In this document: positions 51,475-59,035 of the stretch, in pieces
How positions within the stretch are numbered: the first letter of the stretch is position 1
Layout: the number at the start of each line of letters is the position of its first letter
The notes under the pieces: generated by a model
Told to the model about the DNA's origin: nothing
Databases searched by the model: none
The model's input: only the letters and a program-made list of their open reading frames with translations
Position numbers and translations under genes: made by a program
Source: Elusimicrobiota bacterium
GTDB taxonomy: Bacteria; Elusimicrobiota; Elusimicrobia; UBA1565
DNA length: 64,000 bases
Assembly: GCA_041660925.1 (NCBI GenBank)
Contig: JBAZVI010000009.1
Location: 1-64,000 of the forward strand
Reading direction: 5' to 3'

Positions 51475-52197
51475 ATGCCGCGACCGGCCGTCGTCCTCGT
51501 GCGTCCCCGGGACCCCAACCACATCGGAGCCGCCCCCCGCGCCCTGGCCAACTTCGGCTTCGACGACCTGCGCGTCGTCGCCCCGCACCCGCCGGTCTGG
51601 CGCGACGCGAAATCGGCCGTCGGCGCGCAGGAGCTGCTGCGCGCGGCCAAGGTCTACGGCTCCCTGCCCGAGGCCCTCGCCGACCGCCGCGGGGTCTGGG
51701 CCACGAGCTGCCTGAAGGCCCGGCGGCCCGCGCAGCCCGTGCGCACGCTGCCCGGCTTCGCGCTCGGCCCGGAGGGCGCCGTGGTCTTCGGGCCCGAGAA
51801 GACCGGGCTCGGCGCCGAGGACCTGCGGCACTGCGACGGCCTCCTGCGCGTGCCGACCGTCCCCGCCTGCCCCTCGATGAACCTCGCGCAGGCCGTCGCC
51901 GTCGTCTGCTGCGCGCTTTGCGCGGGCGAGGAGGCCCCGCCCGCCCGCGGGACCCCGCGCGAGGAGGAGCTCCTTCCCTGGGCGGACGCGGCCCATCTTC
52001 TCGACGCGGCCGAACCTCCGCTGGCCCTTCTGCGCTGGAGACCCGAGCTCGGTCCCGAGGGCCGACGGCGCAAGCTCGAAGGCATGATGCGCCGCCGCGG
52101 CCTCACGCGCGAGGAGGCGCGTCTCCTCTTCTTCATCGCCAGGGGCGTTCCCCGATTTTGTAGTATGCCCCCAGACGCCCCACGGAGGAAGAAATGA
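51475..52197 (+). CDS. trmJ: tRNA 2'-O-methyltransferase, TrmJ-like (SpoU family)
   Basis: 240 residues. The SPOUT motifs are clear: PRDPNHIGAAPRALANFGF, VFGPEKTGLGAEDLRHCD and the knot end VPACPSMNLAQAVAVVC. A helical tail follows. TrmJ methylates the ribose of nucleotide 32 in certain tRNAs. A related SpoU rRNA methyltransferase cannot be excluded. The stop overlaps the fba start (ATGA). Confidence 0.88.
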   Translation: MPRPAVVLVRPRDPNHIGAAPRALANFGFDDLRVVAPHPPVWRDAKSAVGAQELLRAAKVYGSLPEALADRRGVWATSCLKARRPAQPVRTLPGFALGPEGAVVFGPEKTGLGAEDLRHCDGLLRVPTVPACPSMNLAQAVAVVCCALCAGEEAPPARGTPREEELLPWADAAHLLDAAEPPLALLRWRPELGPEGRRRKLEGMMRRRGLTREEARLLFFIARGVPRFCSMPPDAPRRKK

Positions 52198-53189
52198 CCA
52201 CCTCGACCGAGAGCAAGACCGTCTCCTACAAGGAGCTCGGCTTCGTCAACACGCGGGAGATGTTCAAGAAGGCGATGAAGGACGGCTACGCCGTCCCCGC
52301 CTATAATTTCAACAACATGGAGCAGCTGCAGGCCATCCTCAGCGCCTGCATGAAGAGCCGCTCACCGGTCATCCTCCAGATCTCCAAGGGCGCGCGCGAC
52401 TACGCGAACGCGACGCTTCTGCGCTGGATGGGCCGCGGCGCGATGGAGATGATCAAGGAGCTCGGGACCCCGGTCCCCGTGGCCCTGCACCTCGATCACG
52501 GAGACACCTTCGAGATCTGCAAGTCCTGCATCGACAACGGCTTCTCCTCCGTCATGATCGACGCCTCGCACCTGCCCTACGCTGAGAACGTCGCCCTCAC
52601 GAAGAAGGTCGTCGAGTACGCGCACCCGCGCGACGTGACCGTCGAAGGCGAGCTGGGCGTGCTCGCCGGCATCGAGGACGAGGTCTCCCACGAGAAGTCG
52701 CACTACACGAACCCGGCCGACGTCGAGGACTTCGTCAAAAAGACCGGCGTCGACTCCCTGGCCATCTCCATCGGCACCAGCCACGGCGCCTTCAAGTTCA
52801 AACTCAAGCCCGGCGAGAGCGCGCCGCCGCTGCGCTTCGACATCCTCGAGGAGTGCGAGAAGCGCATCCCCGGCTTCCCCATCGTCCTGCACGGCGCCTC
52901 GAGCGTCCTGCAGGAGTACATCACGATGATCAACAAGTACGGCGGGAAGATGGAGAACACCGCCGGCATCCCGGTCGAGCAGCTGCGCCGGGCCGCGAAG
53001 AGCGCCGTCTGCAAGATCAACATCGACTCCGACGGGCGCCTCGTCATGACGGCGACCATCCGCAAGGTCTTCTCCGAGAAGCCCGGCGAGTTCGACCCCC
53101 GCAAGTACCTCGGCCCGGCGCGCGAGGAGCTCATCAAGATGTACATGGACAAGAACGAGAAGGTGCTCGGGAGCGCCGGCCGCTATTGA
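52194..53189 (+). CDS. fba: Class II fructose-bisphosphate aldolase
   Basis: 331 residues. Zinc-binding LHLDHGDTFE, SSVMIDASHLPY, VEGELGVLAGIEDE, the GTSHGAFKF region and VLHGASSVLQEY are those of class II aldolases. It splits fructose 1,6-bisphosphate in glycolysis. It is preceded by GGAGG and coupled to trmJ. A related tagatose-bisphosphate aldolase is less likely because no sugar-alcohol genes are near. Confidence 0.93.
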   Translation: MTTSTESKTVSYKELGFVNTREMFKKAMKDGYAVPAYNFNNMEQLQAILSACMKSRSPVILQISKGARDYANATLLRWMGRGAMEMIKELGTPVPVALHLDHGDTFEICKSCIDNGFSSVMIDASHLPYAENVALTKKVVEYAHPRDVTVEGELGVLAGIEDEVSHEKSHYTNPADVEDFVKKTGVDSLAISIGTSHGAFKFKLKPGESAPPLRFDILEECEKRIPGFPIVLHGASSVLQEYITMINKYGGKMENTAGIPVEQLRRAAKSAVCKINIDSDGRLVMTATIRKVFSEKPGEFDPRKYLGPAREELIKMYMDKNEKVLGSAGRY

Positions 53190-53209
53190 GCGTCCCGCCG
53201 CACCGTCCA

Positions 53210-53243
53210 CGAGGGCCGCGCGCGAGCGCGGCCCTCGCTCTTT
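53210..53243 (+). terminator. Intrinsic terminator after fba
   Basis: Stem CGAGGGCCGCGC/GCGCGGCCCTCG with a 4-nt loop, then CTCTTT. It lies between the convergent fba and the gene ending at 53252. Confidence 0.8.
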
Positions 53244-53251
53244 CCCGCCTC

Positions 53252-53608
53252 TCAGCGCTTCATCTGCTCCGCGAGCATGGCGCAGAGGGGGCAGTCCGGC
53301 TCCAGGAGCGTCCCGCTCTCCGGGCGAGCCGTCCGGCCGGCCAGATAGTCGCGCAGGGCGGCGGAGATCGCGGCACGGGCGGAACCCGGCAGGCAGTAGC
53401 CCTCGAGCATGTCCCCCCACCACAACTCCAGATAGTAGCCGGCGCCTCCGACCCCGTCGGCCTTGCGCACCGCGAGCTTCACGCGCTCGTCGCGGCGCAG
53501 CTCGAGGCGGTCGTCCTCCTTCCCCGCGCGCAGGCGCTCGACGGCGGCGGGCAGATCCTCCGGGCGAGCCTCGCCGCTGAGGAGCGCATCGTTGAAATAC
53601 AGTCGCAT
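53252..53608 (-). CDS. Small protein of unknown function with a C-terminal CxxC
   Basis: 118 residues from the ATG at 53608, chosen for its GGGAGG ribosome site; an ATG at 53683 would add 25 residues (WGTYRGPRPYPGW). The body is charged (GKEDDRLELRRDERVKLAVR) with YYLELWWGDMLEGY, and it ends DCPLCAMLAEQMKR, a possible metal or disulfide pair. No family recognised. Confidence 0.6.
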   Translation of the reverse strand: MRLYFNDALLSGEARPEDLPAAVERLRAGKEDDRLELRRDERVKLAVRKADGVGGAGYYLELWWGDMLEGYCLPGSARAAISAALRDYLAGRTARPESGTLLEPDCPLCAMLAEQMKR

Positions 53609-53687
53609 ACCGGCCTCCCGGGCCTCGCGGGCCCACCCGGGATACGGGCGAGGCCCCCGATAAGTTCCCCATCGTCGAGTCATTTGT

Positions 53688-53693
53688 TAGCAT
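53688..53693 (+). promoter_or_regulatory. -10-like box 6 nt before a start codon
   Basis: TAGCAT on the plus strand, then 6 nt (CCAGGA) to the ATG at 53700. AGGA could also act as a very close ribosome site. Confidence 0.45.
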
Positions 53694-53699
53694 CCAGGA

Positions 53700-54107
53700 A
53701 TGAAGACCCTTCCGACGACCGCGTTCGGGCTCCTGCTGCCGGGCCTCCTCGTGCTGGCGGGATGCCGTCAGGACTCCGGAGGGAACAAGGTCCCGACCGA
53801 GGGAGGGAACATCACCTCCCTGGGAAGCATCCGCTCGGCCCTGAGCGTCTATTACGGCGACCACGAAGGGAAGTACCCTGCCGAACTCTCCGAACTCACG
53901 GCCGGCGGGCGCTATCTCTCCGCGCTCCCCGAGCTCCGGGGGACGCCGCACGCGCCCACGGATGAGACCGCGTATTACTCGGACGTCCGTTCGAGCGACA
54001 CCGGTCGATGGGGGTACGTCAACGAGCCGGCAAGCAAGGATTTCGGGACCGTCTGGGTCGACTGCACCCACACGGACATGAAAGAACGGAACTGGACGCA
54101 GTTCTAA
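53700..54107 (+). CDS. Lipoprotein with a pseudopilin-like domain
   Basis: 135 residues. Lipoprotein signal with lipobox LVLAGC (C22), then a body like the C-terminal half of type II secretion pseudopilins (LGSIRSALSVYYGDHEGKYP, GGRYLSALPEL, and a short beta end VWVDCTHTDMKE). In pseudopilins this domain normally sits on a long N-terminal helix; here the helix is replaced by a lipid anchor. Probably envelope-located, function unknown. The gene ends at a strong bidirectional terminator. Confidence 0.8.
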   Translation: MKTLPTTAFGLLLPGLLVLAGCRQDSGGNKVPTEGGNITSLGSIRSALSVYYGDHEGKYPAELSELTAGGRYLSALPELRGTPHAPTDETAYYSDVRSSDTGRWGYVNEPASKDFGTVWVDCTHTDMKERNWTQF

Positions 54108-54110
54108 GAG

Positions 54111-54160
54111 CCCAGGAAACAGAAAGCCCCCTCGCGGGGGCTTTTCTGTTTCCTGCCTGG
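54111..54160. terminator. Bidirectional terminator between convergent genes
   Basis: Long stem with core AGCCCCC-TCGC-GGGGGCT, flanked by GGAAACAGAAA and TTTCTGTTTCC. Short T-runs lie on both strands. It serves the lipoprotein gene (+) and the Cys-repeat gene (-). Confidence 0.88.
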
Positions 54161-54169
54161 GCGCCTGAG

Positions 54170-54460
54170 TTAGATGACGCCTTCGGCCTTGCAGGTGTTG
54201 GGCCAAACGCAGGGCCGGAACTGGGCGACCTGGAGGGTCGGCTTCGCGCACTTATGGGGCCAGGAGCAGATCTCGAAGCCCTGCGCGACCTGGAAGGTCG
54301 GCTTCGCGCACTTGTTGGGCCAGACGCAGGCCTGATAGGGCTTCGCGGCGAGGACCTGTTCCTGCGCGCAGGTGTTGGGCCAGACGCAGGGCTGGATGGC
54401 GGCGACCGTGGTCTGCGTCGCGACGGGGCTCAGGCTGAGGAGCATCAGAAGTTCGATCAT
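54170..54460 (-). CDS. Small secreted peptide with four C-x-W-P repeats
   Basis: 96 residues. A short signal segment (1-21) precedes four repeats of C-[VS]-W-P-[NH]-[TK]-C at C25-C31, C45-C51, C65-C71 and C84-C90, spaced 19-20 residues apart. The linkers are similar (AKPTFQVAQ, AKPTLQVAQ). All eight cysteines fall in these CX5C units. Possible roles are metal or heme binding, a disulfide-knotted surface peptide, or a modified peptide; no family is recognised. A GGAGG ribosome site is 10 nt before the ATG. Confidence 0.8.
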   Translation of the reverse strand: MIELLMLLSLSPVATQTTVAAIQPCVWPNTCAQEQVLAAKPYQACVWPNKCAKPTFQVAQGFEICSWPHKCAKPTLQVAQFRPCVWPNTCKAEGVI

Positions 54461-54525
54461 TGTCTGGTTACCTCCAAATCTCTGAACCTATGGTAGCCCG
54501 GATGCGTCTAGGTCCTTTAGGACCC

Positions 54526-54581
54526 TGGTCAAGCCCGAAAATTGATCTGCGGCGTTGACCATCGCCATTGACCATGGTCAA
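54526..54581. promoter_or_regulatory. Operator-like palindrome with extra half-sites
   Basis: TTGACCATGGTCAA is a perfect 14-bp palindrome (54568-54581), with half-sites GTTGACCAT at 54554-54562 and TGGTCAA at 54526-54532. A second small palindrome (GGTCCTTTAGGACC) lies near 54511-54524. All lie upstream of the Cys-repeat gene and may bind a dimeric regulator. Confidence 0.45.
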
Positions 54582-54703
54582 CTCCTCCGCTCCCCGTTCC
54601 CGTCGAGGAAGGACGGCGTCTGGAGGGCGGGAAAGGGCGCACCCGGCGCGAAGGAGCGCCGTGTGCCTAGGTCTTGCGTGGGCTTATCGGTACCTGCGTG
54701 GAC

Positions 54704-56062
54704 CTACGGCCGTACCCAGACGGCGTACTGGTCGCCGTAGGCGGCCAGGCGCCAGCCGTCTCCCGGCGCCCAGTCGCCCGGGCCGATCTTGACGGCCAGG
54801 CGGCCGTCCACGACCGCGGCGTAGCGGCCGCCATCGGCCGCGCGGATCTCCACGGAGCTGCCGGCGCCGATGCCGGCCGCCTTGCGCAGGGCGATGAGGG
54901 TCTTGATCTGCTCCCGCAGGCCCCAATCGAAGAGATGGGGCCAGTACACGCAGGGAACGCCGGGATGGGTGAGGAGATAGGCGTATCCCTGCATCACCTT
55001 GCTCCCCGGGAAGGGCCAGAGGTTCTGCCCGGCCCCGCCGGTGCTGGGGCCGGTATCGTGATTGTCGAGGAAGGTGACGGCCTTCCGGGGCCACCAGCCG
55101 ATGAGCCCGGCGGGCCGACCGGCGCGGTCCTTGAGCCGCCAGTACTCCCCGCTCGAGACGGCCTGCTGGAGCAGGGCCTTGGTCGTGAAATCGAAGACGG
55201 CGCTGCGCCCCCCCACCGAGTCCACCCAGTCGCAGAGCTTCTGGCGGTGGGCGTCGGGGTTCCCGGGGTCGAAGTCGTCCCAGACCTCGGCCACGGCGAA
55301 GGTCGGGGCGGTCGCGTCGTGGTAGCCGGAGAGGACCTGCGGTCCGAAGCCGCGCACGAAGTCGTAGCGCCACCCGTCGTAGCCGATGTCGCGGCGCAGC
55401 CAGAGCAGCCAGTCGGTGAGGCTCTTGCGCACGGCGCCGTTGGAGTGGTCGATGTCGCGTCCCGCGTGGAAGCCCTTGCCGGAGTCCGCCCCGCCGAGAG
55501 CGCCGGACCACTCGTCGTCGCGACAGACCGCCTCCGGCCCCCAGGCCGGCTCCTCGAAATCGGCCCAGCTCCTGGTCCCGACCCGATGATTGATGACGAT
55601 GTCCGCCAGGACCTTCACGCCCCGCGAATGAAGAGCGGAGACCGCCCTCTTGAGCTGGTCCTGGGTCCCGTAGCTCGAGGACTGCACATAGAGGCGGCTG
55701 GGCAGATACCCCTCGTCGCTCTGCGCCTCCGAGGAGGGCGGCAGCCAGACCAGGTCGATGCCCGCGTCGGCGATCTCGCCCGCCTTCGAGGCGATGACGC
55801 CCCACCAGGGGTAGGTCTGATGCGACTCCCAGTGGAAGCCCTGCAGCATGACGAAGCCGTCGGGGGCGGAGGCCGCCCGCCCCCCCTCACCCCCGCCCCC
55901 TCTCCCGTACAACGAGAGAGGGGCGGCGGCTGAAGCGGGAGGGGCGGACGGCGTCGCACCGGCGGATTCGAGGAGCTGGAGGTAGGCGGTCTTCTCGACG
56001 GCGCGCAGGGAGGCGCCGGACAGGGGCAGGAGCAGGAATACGGCAATGAGGAATGAGCGGAT
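54704..56062 (-). CDS. Secreted alpha-amylase (GH13), plant/GH13_6-like
   Basis: 452 residues. Signal peptide (about 1-18; RSFLIAVFLLLPLSGASLRA) and a low-complexity linker, then the GH13 barrel with VVINHR-type region I (DIVINHR), nucleophile D234 (GWRYDFVRGF), acid/base E259 (VAEVW) and D336 (FLDNHD). The short C-terminal sheet ends DQYAVWVRP, as in plant-like alpha-amylases. No ATG, GTG or TTG starts the signal peptide. ATC at 56062, 7 nt after AAGGAGG, is the best reading; TTG at 55912 would remove the signal peptide. It probably hydrolyses starch or glycogen outside the cytoplasm. Confidence 0.88.
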   Translation of the reverse strand: MRSFLIAVFLLLPLSGASLRAVEKTAYLQLLESAGATPSAPPASAAAPLSLYGRGGGGEGGRAASAPDGFVMLQGFHWESHQTYPWWGVIASKAGEIADAGIDLVWLPPSSEAQSDEGYLPSRLYVQSSSYGTQDQLKRAVSALHSRGVKVLADIVINHRVGTRSWADFEEPAWGPEAVCRDDEWSGALGGADSGKGFHAGRDIDHSNGAVRKSLTDWLLWLRRDIGYDGWRYDFVRGFGPQVLSGYHDATAPTFAVAEVWDDFDPGNPDAHRQKLCDWVDSVGGRSAVFDFTTKALLQQAVSSGEYWRLKDRAGRPAGLIGWWPRKAVTFLDNHDTGPSTGGAGQNLWPFPGSKVMQGYAYLLTHPGVPCVYWPHLFDWGLREQIKTLIALRKAAGIGAGSSVEIRAADGGRYAAVVDGRLAVKIGPGDWAPGDGWRLAAYGDQYAVWVRP

Positions 56063-56237
56063 GACACCACCTCCTTCCCGGAGTGTAGGGTCTTCCTTAT
56101 TAGAGGGCGATGGGCCTAGTACCCACTTAAAAACGGGTCCTGAGGCCTAGGATGTTGAGGTCCGCAGAGGAATGAGGACACCTGAAAGGCATATCAAGTT
56201 CCCCCTCCCCCTGCACCCCCTCCCGCGGAAAGGGGAG
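56063..56237. other. Upstream region of the amylase gene; nothing firm seen
   Basis: Apart from the AAGGAGG ribosome site at about 56070-56077, this stretch has no convincing promoter or ORF. Short palindromic pieces (GGGCCTAGTACCC; GGTCCTGAGGCC) and a C-rich tract at 56200-56235 are noted. The foldback element follows directly. Confidence 0.4.
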
Positions 56238-56405
56238 TTAACCTGGAATCTTCAGTTGGCGCGGAGGACCGAGATGGAGGAGGCCGAGGGCAGTCCGACG
56301 GTGGAATTCCGCGAGCATACCTGTAGGTATGGTCGCGGAATTCCGGCTAGGAATGTCCCGGCATCCTCCGTCGAATCCCGCGTCCAACTGAAGATTCCAG
56401 GTTAA
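56238..56405. repeat. 168-bp foldback (MITE-like) element
   Basis: The ends are a perfect 22-bp inverted repeat (56238-56259 and 56384-56405; beginning TTAACCTGGAATC). The interior is also an imperfect palindrome, with GGAATTCCGCGA and its complement around ATACCT-GT-AGGTAT at the centre. No ORF. It ends 2 bp from the potD stop codon, so it may also act as an mRNA 3' structure. Confidence 0.75.
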
Positions 56406-56407
56406 GG

Positions 56408-57433
56408 TTATAACGCCTTCAATTCGGTCCACATACGGTCATAGAGCGGACCGGCCTCGCCGGCGTCCGGGATCCACTCCAGGCGCCGGAGGTAGGCGTC
56501 CTGCGGGACGATGGTGGGGTCCCGACGCAGCTCCTCGGGCAGGAGCTTCCAGGCCTCGCGATTGGGGCAGCCGAAGCGGGTCTTCTCGACGACCCGCGAG
56601 ATGTTGCGCGCCGAGAGCATGAAGTCCATGAGCTTCAGCGCGGCCTCGGGGGAAGGCGCGCTCCGAGGGATGCAGAGGTTGTCCTGGAAGATGAAGCCGC
56701 CCTCCTTCGGGAAGACGAACTTGAGCGCGGTGTTCTCGAGCGCCGCGCGGTTGAGGTCGCCGCTCCAGACGTGCGAGAGCGCGACTTCCCCCGAGAGGAG
56801 CACGGACTCGACGTTCTCGCTGACATAGGTCTTCACCAGCGGCTTGCCCTCGACCAGACGCGCCTGGACCTTCCGCAGCGCCGCCGGGTCCCGCGCCGCA
56901 GGAGAGTCCGCCTTATAGCCCAGCGACTGCAGTCCCATCGCGAAGACCTCGCGCTGGTCGTTGAGAAGGCTCACGAGCCCGGCGTTCTCCGGCTTCCAGA
57001 AGTCGGCCCAGCCGGTCGGCGGGGTCTTCAGGCGCGAGGAGTCGTAGGCGATGCCGGTCACGCCCCAGAGGTAGGGAACGCAGTGGCGGTTGCCGCGGTC
57101 GTAGTAGAGATCGAGGAAGCGCCGGTCGATCTGCGCGAGGTTCGGCACCGACCCGCGCTCGAGCGGGCGCAGCAGGTCCTGGCGCGCCATGACCGGGACC
57201 ATGTAGTCGGAGGGCACGACGAGGTCGTAGCCGCCCCCTCCGCCCATGAGCTTGGCGAGCAGCTCCTCGTTGGAGGCGAAGCGGTCGACGACGACGCGGA
57301 TGCCGGTCTGCTTCTGGAATTCCTCGAAGACCCTGGGGTCGTCGTAGTTGTCCCAGGTCAGCAGGTGCACGCGGGGGCCCCTCGCGGAGCAGGCGGCGGC
57401 GAGGACGCAGGACAGCAGGACGGACCTACGCAT
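56408..57433 (-). CDS. potD: Spermidine/putrescine-binding lipoprotein PotD
   Basis: 341 residues. A lipobox (LAAACS, C near residue 15) and the PotD/PotF fold: LLTWDNYDDPRVFEEFQKQT, GGGGYDLVVPSDYMVPVMAR, LLRPLERGSVPNLAQIDRRF, YLWGVTGIAYDSSRLK and the C-terminal ALKLMDFMLSARNIS. It delivers polyamine to PotBC. The start overlaps potC by 8 bp. Confidence 0.93.
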   Translation of the reverse strand: MRRSVLLSCVLAAACSARGPRVHLLTWDNYDDPRVFEEFQKQTGIRVVVDRFASNEELLAKLMGGGGGYDLVVPSDYMVPVMARQDLLRPLERGSVPNLAQIDRRFLDLYYDRGNRHCVPYLWGVTGIAYDSSRLKTPPTGWADFWKPENAGLVSLLNDQREVFAMGLQSLGYKADSPAARDPAALRKVQARLVEGKPLVKTYVSENVESVLLSGEVALSHVWSGDLNRAALENTALKFVFPKEGGFIFQDNLCIPRSAPSPEAALKLMDFMLSARNISRVVEKTRFGCPNREAWKLLPEELRRDPTIVPQDAYLRRLEWIPDAGEAGPLYDRMWTELKAL

Positions 57434-58205
57434 AGGTGGCCTCCTTGTCTTGAAGCAGCCAGGCGAGCGCGACGAGCAGCATCGACGCGAGGAAGAGGAG
57501 GGCCGAGAGCGCGCCGACCTCCGGGCTGATGGAGAACTTGAGCATCGAGTAGATCTGCACGGGCAGGGTCGTGGATTCGGGCCCCGCGACGAAGAAGCTG
57601 ATGACGAAGTCGTCGAGGGAGATGGCGAAGGCCATCACCGCGCCGCCCACGACCGCGGGGAGCAGGAGCGGGAAGGTGACCCGCCAGAAGGCCGTCCACG
57701 GCGTCGCGCCCAGGTCGGTGGCCGCCTCCTCGAGACGGGGGTCGAGCTTCAGCAGGCGGGCGCGGACGATGAGCCAGACGATGGGGAGGTTCAGCGTCGT
57801 GTGCCCGAGGACGAGCGTGAGCAGGCCGAAGGGGAGGCGGAAGAGCCCGAAGAGCAGGAGGAAGCCCACGGCCATCATGAGCTCGGGGACGACCACGGGG
57901 AGCACGAAGAAGCTCTCCCAGAGCCCCTTTCGCTCCCAGCGGAAGCGGCCGAGCGCGACGGCGGCCATGACCGCGAGCGCCGTCGAGAGGAGGCTCGAGA
58001 GCGTCCCGACGACGAGGCTGTTGCGCGCGGCGCGCAGGATGGAGGCGTTCTCGAAGAGGGAGACGTACCACTTGAGCGTGAAGCCGGTCCAGTGGGCCGC
58101 GTAGCGCGACTCGTTGAAGGAGAAGACGATGATGAGGAGGATGGGAAGATAGAGGAAGGCGAGGGTGGCCCAGCCGGCGCAGGCGAGCGCCCTCGAGCGC
58201 CTCAC
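57426..58205 (-). CDS. potC: Polyamine ABC transporter permease PotC
   Basis: 259 residues with about six membrane segments. The binding-protein-dependent transport loop EEAATDLGATPWTAFWRVTF and the end AFAISLDDFVISFFVAGP are typical. Start is GTG overlapping the potB stop (GTGA). It pairs with PotB. Confidence 0.92.
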   Translation of the reverse strand: MRRSRALACAGWATLAFLYLPILLIIVFSFNESRYAAHWTGFTLKWYVSLFENASILRAARNSLVVGTLSSLLSTALAVMAAVALGRFRWERKGLWESFFVLPVVVPELMMAVGFLLLFGLFRLPFGLLTLVLGHTTLNLPIVWLIVRARLLKLDPRLEEAATDLGATPWTAFWRVTFPLLLPAVVGGAVMAFAISLDDFVISFFVAGPESTTLPVQIYSMLKFSISPEVGALSALLFLASMLLVALAWLLQDKEATYA

Positions 58206-59035
58206 GCGGCCTTCTCCGCGCGCAGATAGAGGACGAGCCCGCCGCCGATGAGCGCCATCTCCGCGAGAGCCAGCGCGGAGCCGAAGGGCCAGTCGCGCAC
58301 GACGAGGTACTGCCCCTGGATGAGGTTGCCGATGAGGGCGACCCGGGCGCCGCCGAGCAGGTCGGGCGTCACGAAGTCGCAGAGCGTCGAGGCGAAGACG
58401 AGGATGCAGCCGGCGACGAGCCCGGGCTTCGAGAGGGGCAGCACGACGCGCCGGAAGGCCTGCCAGGGCGTCGCGTAGAGGTCGCGGGCGGCCTCGAGCA
58501 GGGCGACATCGATCTTCTCGAGCGCCGCGTAGAGCGGCAGCACCATGAAGGGGAGCTGGCCGTAGACGAGGCCGAGCAGCACCGCCTCGCGGGTATAGAG
58601 GATGGGGAGCGGCTCGGAGACGAGCCCGGAGGCGACGAGCAGGGAGTTCAGCAGGCCGCCCCGCCCGAGGATGAACATCCAGGCGTAGAGGCGCACGAGG
58701 ATGTTCGTCCAGAACGGGATGAGCACGAGCAGCAGCGCGACCTCGCGGCGGCCCCTGGGCAGGCGCGCCATCCACCAGCTGATGGGGAAGGCCAGGACCG
58801 CGCAGAGCAGGGTGGCGGCGCTCGTCAGGACGAGCGAGCGGGCGAAGACCTTGAGGTAGAGCGGGTCGAGGAGGCGGGCGTAGTTGGCCGGGTGGAACTC
58901 CCAGCGCACGCCGCCCCATTGCCCGCGCGCGGCGAAGGAGACGACGAGGATGAGCAGGAGCGGGAAGACGTAGAAGACCGCGACCCAGGAGAACGGCGGG
59001 ATGAACAGCCGCAGCCTCGCGGACAGGCGCCTCAT
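58202..59035 (-). CDS. potB: Polyamine ABC transporter permease PotB
   Basis: 277 residues with about six membrane segments. LLEAARDLYATPWQAFRRVV is the EAA loop contacting PotA, followed by PLSKPGLVAGCILVFASTLC and DFVTPDLLGG, which is close to PotB. It overlaps potA by 4 bp and potC by 4 bp. Confidence 0.92.
   Translation of the reverse strand: MRRLSARLRLFIPPFSWVAVFYVFPLLLILVVSFAARGQWGGVRWEFHPANYARLLDPLYLKVFARSLVLTSAATLLCAVLAFPISWWMARLPRGRREVALLLVLIPFWTNILVRLYAWMFILGRGGLLNSLLVASGLVSEPLPILYTREAVLLGLVYGQLPFMVLPLYAALEKIDVALLEAARDLYATPWQAFRRVVLPLSKPGLVAGCILVFASTLCDFVTPDLLGGARVALIGNLIQGQYLVVRDWPFGSALALAEMALIGGGLVLYLRAEKAA

Noticed and set aside
56238..56405. Integron attC site
   Set aside because: The ends do not show RYYYAAC/GTTRRRY cores in the right orientation, and there is no integrase or cassette array.
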